From: Archegozetes longisetosus
Lineage: Eukaryota > Arthropoda > Arachnida > Sarcoptiformes > Trhypochthoniidae
Assembly: GCA_018873245.2 (NCBI GenBank)
Contig: JAEMBT020000004.1
Span: 3,644,573 to 3,708,572 of the forward strand
Reading direction: 5' to 3'
Length of the DNA stretch: 64,000 nucleotides
Under the pieces are notes generated by a model. It did not search any database. It was not told the DNA's origin and worked only from the letters and a program-made list of their open reading frames with translations. Positions 61,900-64,000 of the stretch are shown one piece after another. A program made the translations under genes and the position numbers. How positions within the stretch are numbered: the stretch's first letter is position 1; each line of letters begins with the position of its first letter.

Positions 61900-64000
61900 T
61901 GTTGAATGTATACAGGCTTAACTATAGAAACAATATTATAGGTCGCACTCGAACAAGTCATTTGAGCTCATTATCTTGAAGTGATGCCTGACTATTATTA
62001 GTTTGACCTCATATTGTCTTGAAACAGAGCTCTCGTTATTTTGAAAGGACTCTTATTTGACTACTTATTCATTGTTCATCAAATCATTGTTCATTTGTTT
62101 GATTGGGTTGCAAGTTTAGCGTTCATTCCAATAAAGAAGATCAGTTGAAAACATCTGCATTTGGTATTTAGAAGCTTACAATCTTACCATGTTTTAGTCT
62201 GATTATGTAATACCACTTAGCTATTTATTGAAATCATCGCCAGATATATATTTATCTACAAATCATGTGTCAGATGTTAGACAACTTTATTCCCTTTTTT
62301 ATGTACTGTCGTTACAAAAGCAGTTGAGAAAAGCATAATTCATGAAATAGTCCACAAAAATAACGTCAATTAACAATTAATCATTTGTTAAGAAATTGAT
62401 GGACCCATTAAGGTAGTCATATAGAAGATAAATTTAAGGGGAGCCAAATTCGAGGCGTCTAATGAGTAGCATGCCGAAAAGTGTATATATTCGCCAATGC
62501 CTTAGTTATGAGAGCATTGTTTTTCTCCACAACTCTAAATTGAAAGAATGAGAAATGAGAGCGTTTATGGCCATCGGAGCTGTTTAGTTATGATTATTTA
62601 ATATCTGGAAACTTGTTGCAAATCATAGTTTGTAGGGGTTTGCGATCAGCCGAATATACTCTTATCATGTGTATTGGTGCTGCTACTACGTTAGTATTTT
62701 GAGTTAGAAAGTAGTAAATTTGATGATATGTAAATTTACTTATGCCTTCACTAAAACCTTGTCTAATACAATATGCATGGCTTCCCATCTAATAAGTTAT
62801 TCAGTTAAACACAGTTTACTCTGTTTATGGACAACTTTTTTCTTTTATTACGGCTATTACTTCTATTTTAATGCGTGATTTTTGAGAATCTATTTGTTTT
62901 ACACTGATTTGGATGTTAGTGTTTCAGATAGAAACATTTGCCTCTTCTTCGCTTTATTGCCTTAATATTATGTTTTCTTAAGTTTTATAGCAAACAATAC
63001 TATTATACTCTACAAGCCGACCAATGAACAACGCATTAAAGTTTTGACTTTTAAAATCTAGTTATACTGTATGCAAAAACACTGAAATGCTATTTCTGTT
63101 TGAGATTTATTAAGAGCTCTTAAAACTTGAAAGTACTACTAATAAGACGTGTTTTAGTACTTCTCAATCGCAAACCTCAACGTTTATGGAGACGATTCAT
63201 TCTATGGAAAGCTCTTTAAAATTCATTAATATTTGACGATTCTATAGCCAAATGTCTTTCAATTTATTTACTTGTCTTTTATTTGAGAATATTTTTAAAT
63301 GTTTTTATTCTGAATTGCAGATAAAAAAGTTGCAATAAGTTGAGTATGAAGTGGCTCTTCTTTATTGCAATTTACTATTGAATGTTTGCTTTGAAGTAAT
63401 AGATACAGACAAATTTGCTTTTGATTTGAGCTACAATTATATAAAGTTGTCGAATAAGTGAAATCAATTTTTCTCATAATACATGAATAAAACGAGAAAA
63501 AATAAGTTGAAAATTTGATTTAATAGAAATAGTAGCAAATTTGACTGGAATACCTACGCATTGATTGAATAAAAGCAAAAATAGACGAAAGTAAATGTTG
63601 AACATTTCATAGGAAACAACAAAAACCAATGATCAACAGGATTTGAGTGACTCTTCAACTTTCAATAACGTACCGCAACTCAACGTAAAGTAGCGGTAAA
63701 AGTAATAGAGATTTCTTCCATTAAGTCCCTTATGAATTGGATTGAAATTTTCTAATTCAATCGTACTAAACAACTGATGCTCTCATAGAAATTGGTACTG
63801 CGCTTCACTGTCTCTCTTCATATATATCACTATTGCTTTTAGTTTCTCCCTATTATACATATGATATGATATCACATCACATCCGCATAATTCCCAAACT
63901 CATAGCTCAGACGTTTTTTGTCTTAGTACACTTTTTTTTATGTATTCGCTACAGTAGTTTCATATTTCGATATAGAATAAGAATGCATAACATTTTTGTC

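Larger units (their letters stand above)
57498..64000 (+). other. Start of a long intron of the Dscam-type gene
   Basis: Opens with a consensus GTAAGT donor at 57498 and has no acceptable Ig2 exon before the window ends, so the intron is at least 6.5 kb. It contains (AG)22 at 58395-58438, a more GC-rich unexplained patch near 58560-58740, a TTTTCTTA-type tract at 59931-59962, and MITE copy C. Long introns early in Dscam genes are common. Alternative exons could hide here, but I could not identify any. Confidence 0.6.

Noticed and set aside
1-64000. tRNA, rRNA and CRISPR arrays
   Set aside because: No cloverleaf-compatible B-box region, no rRNA-like conserved blocks and no regular spaced repeats were seen by eye; a tRNA scan would be needed to exclude tRNAs firmly.

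Overview
The window looks like arthropod nuclear DNA, most likely from a mite or another chelicerate (inference). It is AT-rich, its genes are split by GT-AG introns (some only 53-92 bp), it has long GA/CT microsatellites and DNA-transposon relics, and the recognisable proteins include an IR-type receptor, a chloride-channel-like Cys-loop receptor and a Dscam-type immunoglobulin domain. There are no operons, and no rRNA, CRISPR or tRNA genes that I can see. All gene models were spliced by hand from reading frame, splice sites and family motifs.

Region 1 (1-22.4 kb) is gene-rich. In order it holds: the 3' part of an ionotropic-receptor-like (IR) gene (+, 2-1680); a complete six-exon Cys-loop ligand-gated anion channel (+, 2446-4588); a four-exon secreted protein with 14 cysteines (+, 9151-10952); a small single-pass membrane protein ORF (-, 11679-11891); COX10, haem A farnesyltransferase (-, 12923-14498); a mitochondrial thiamine pyrophosphate carrier of the SLC25A19 type (+, 15081-16090) with a one-base frame break; and a six-exon endosomal Qa-SNARE of the syntaxin 7/12 type (+, 18338-22319). 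COX10 and the carrier are divergent neighbours with a shared 582 bp upstream region. Between the carrier and syntaxin sits a transposon cluster: a TA-flanked foldback MITE, an internally deleted mariner that keeps only the transposase helix-turn-helix part, and a foldback structure of about 460 bp.

Region 2 (22.4-55 kb) is a gene desert with relics: a decayed, intron-containing syntaxin pseudogene (about 29.34-30.29 kb), a diverged duplicated non-coding block, a possible third syntaxin relic, two copies of a short inverted-repeat MITE family, hAT-like termini, a (CT)34 tract, and a few unexplained blocks of higher complexity.

Region 3 (55.1-64 kb) is the 5' end of a Dscam-type cell-adhesion gene: a signal-peptide exon and two exons that make a complete first Ig domain. 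An intron then runs past the window end and contains a third MITE copy.

The most interesting points are: (a) the last syntaxin intron uses a GC donor, and retaining it would replace the membrane anchor with a C-terminus ending CVIQ, a CaaX-like box; (b) syntaxin has a non-processed pseudogene about 8 kb downstream; (c) a diverged copy of the small membrane-protein ORF lies antisense inside syntaxin intron 1; (d) three copies of an apparently unnamed MITE family are present.
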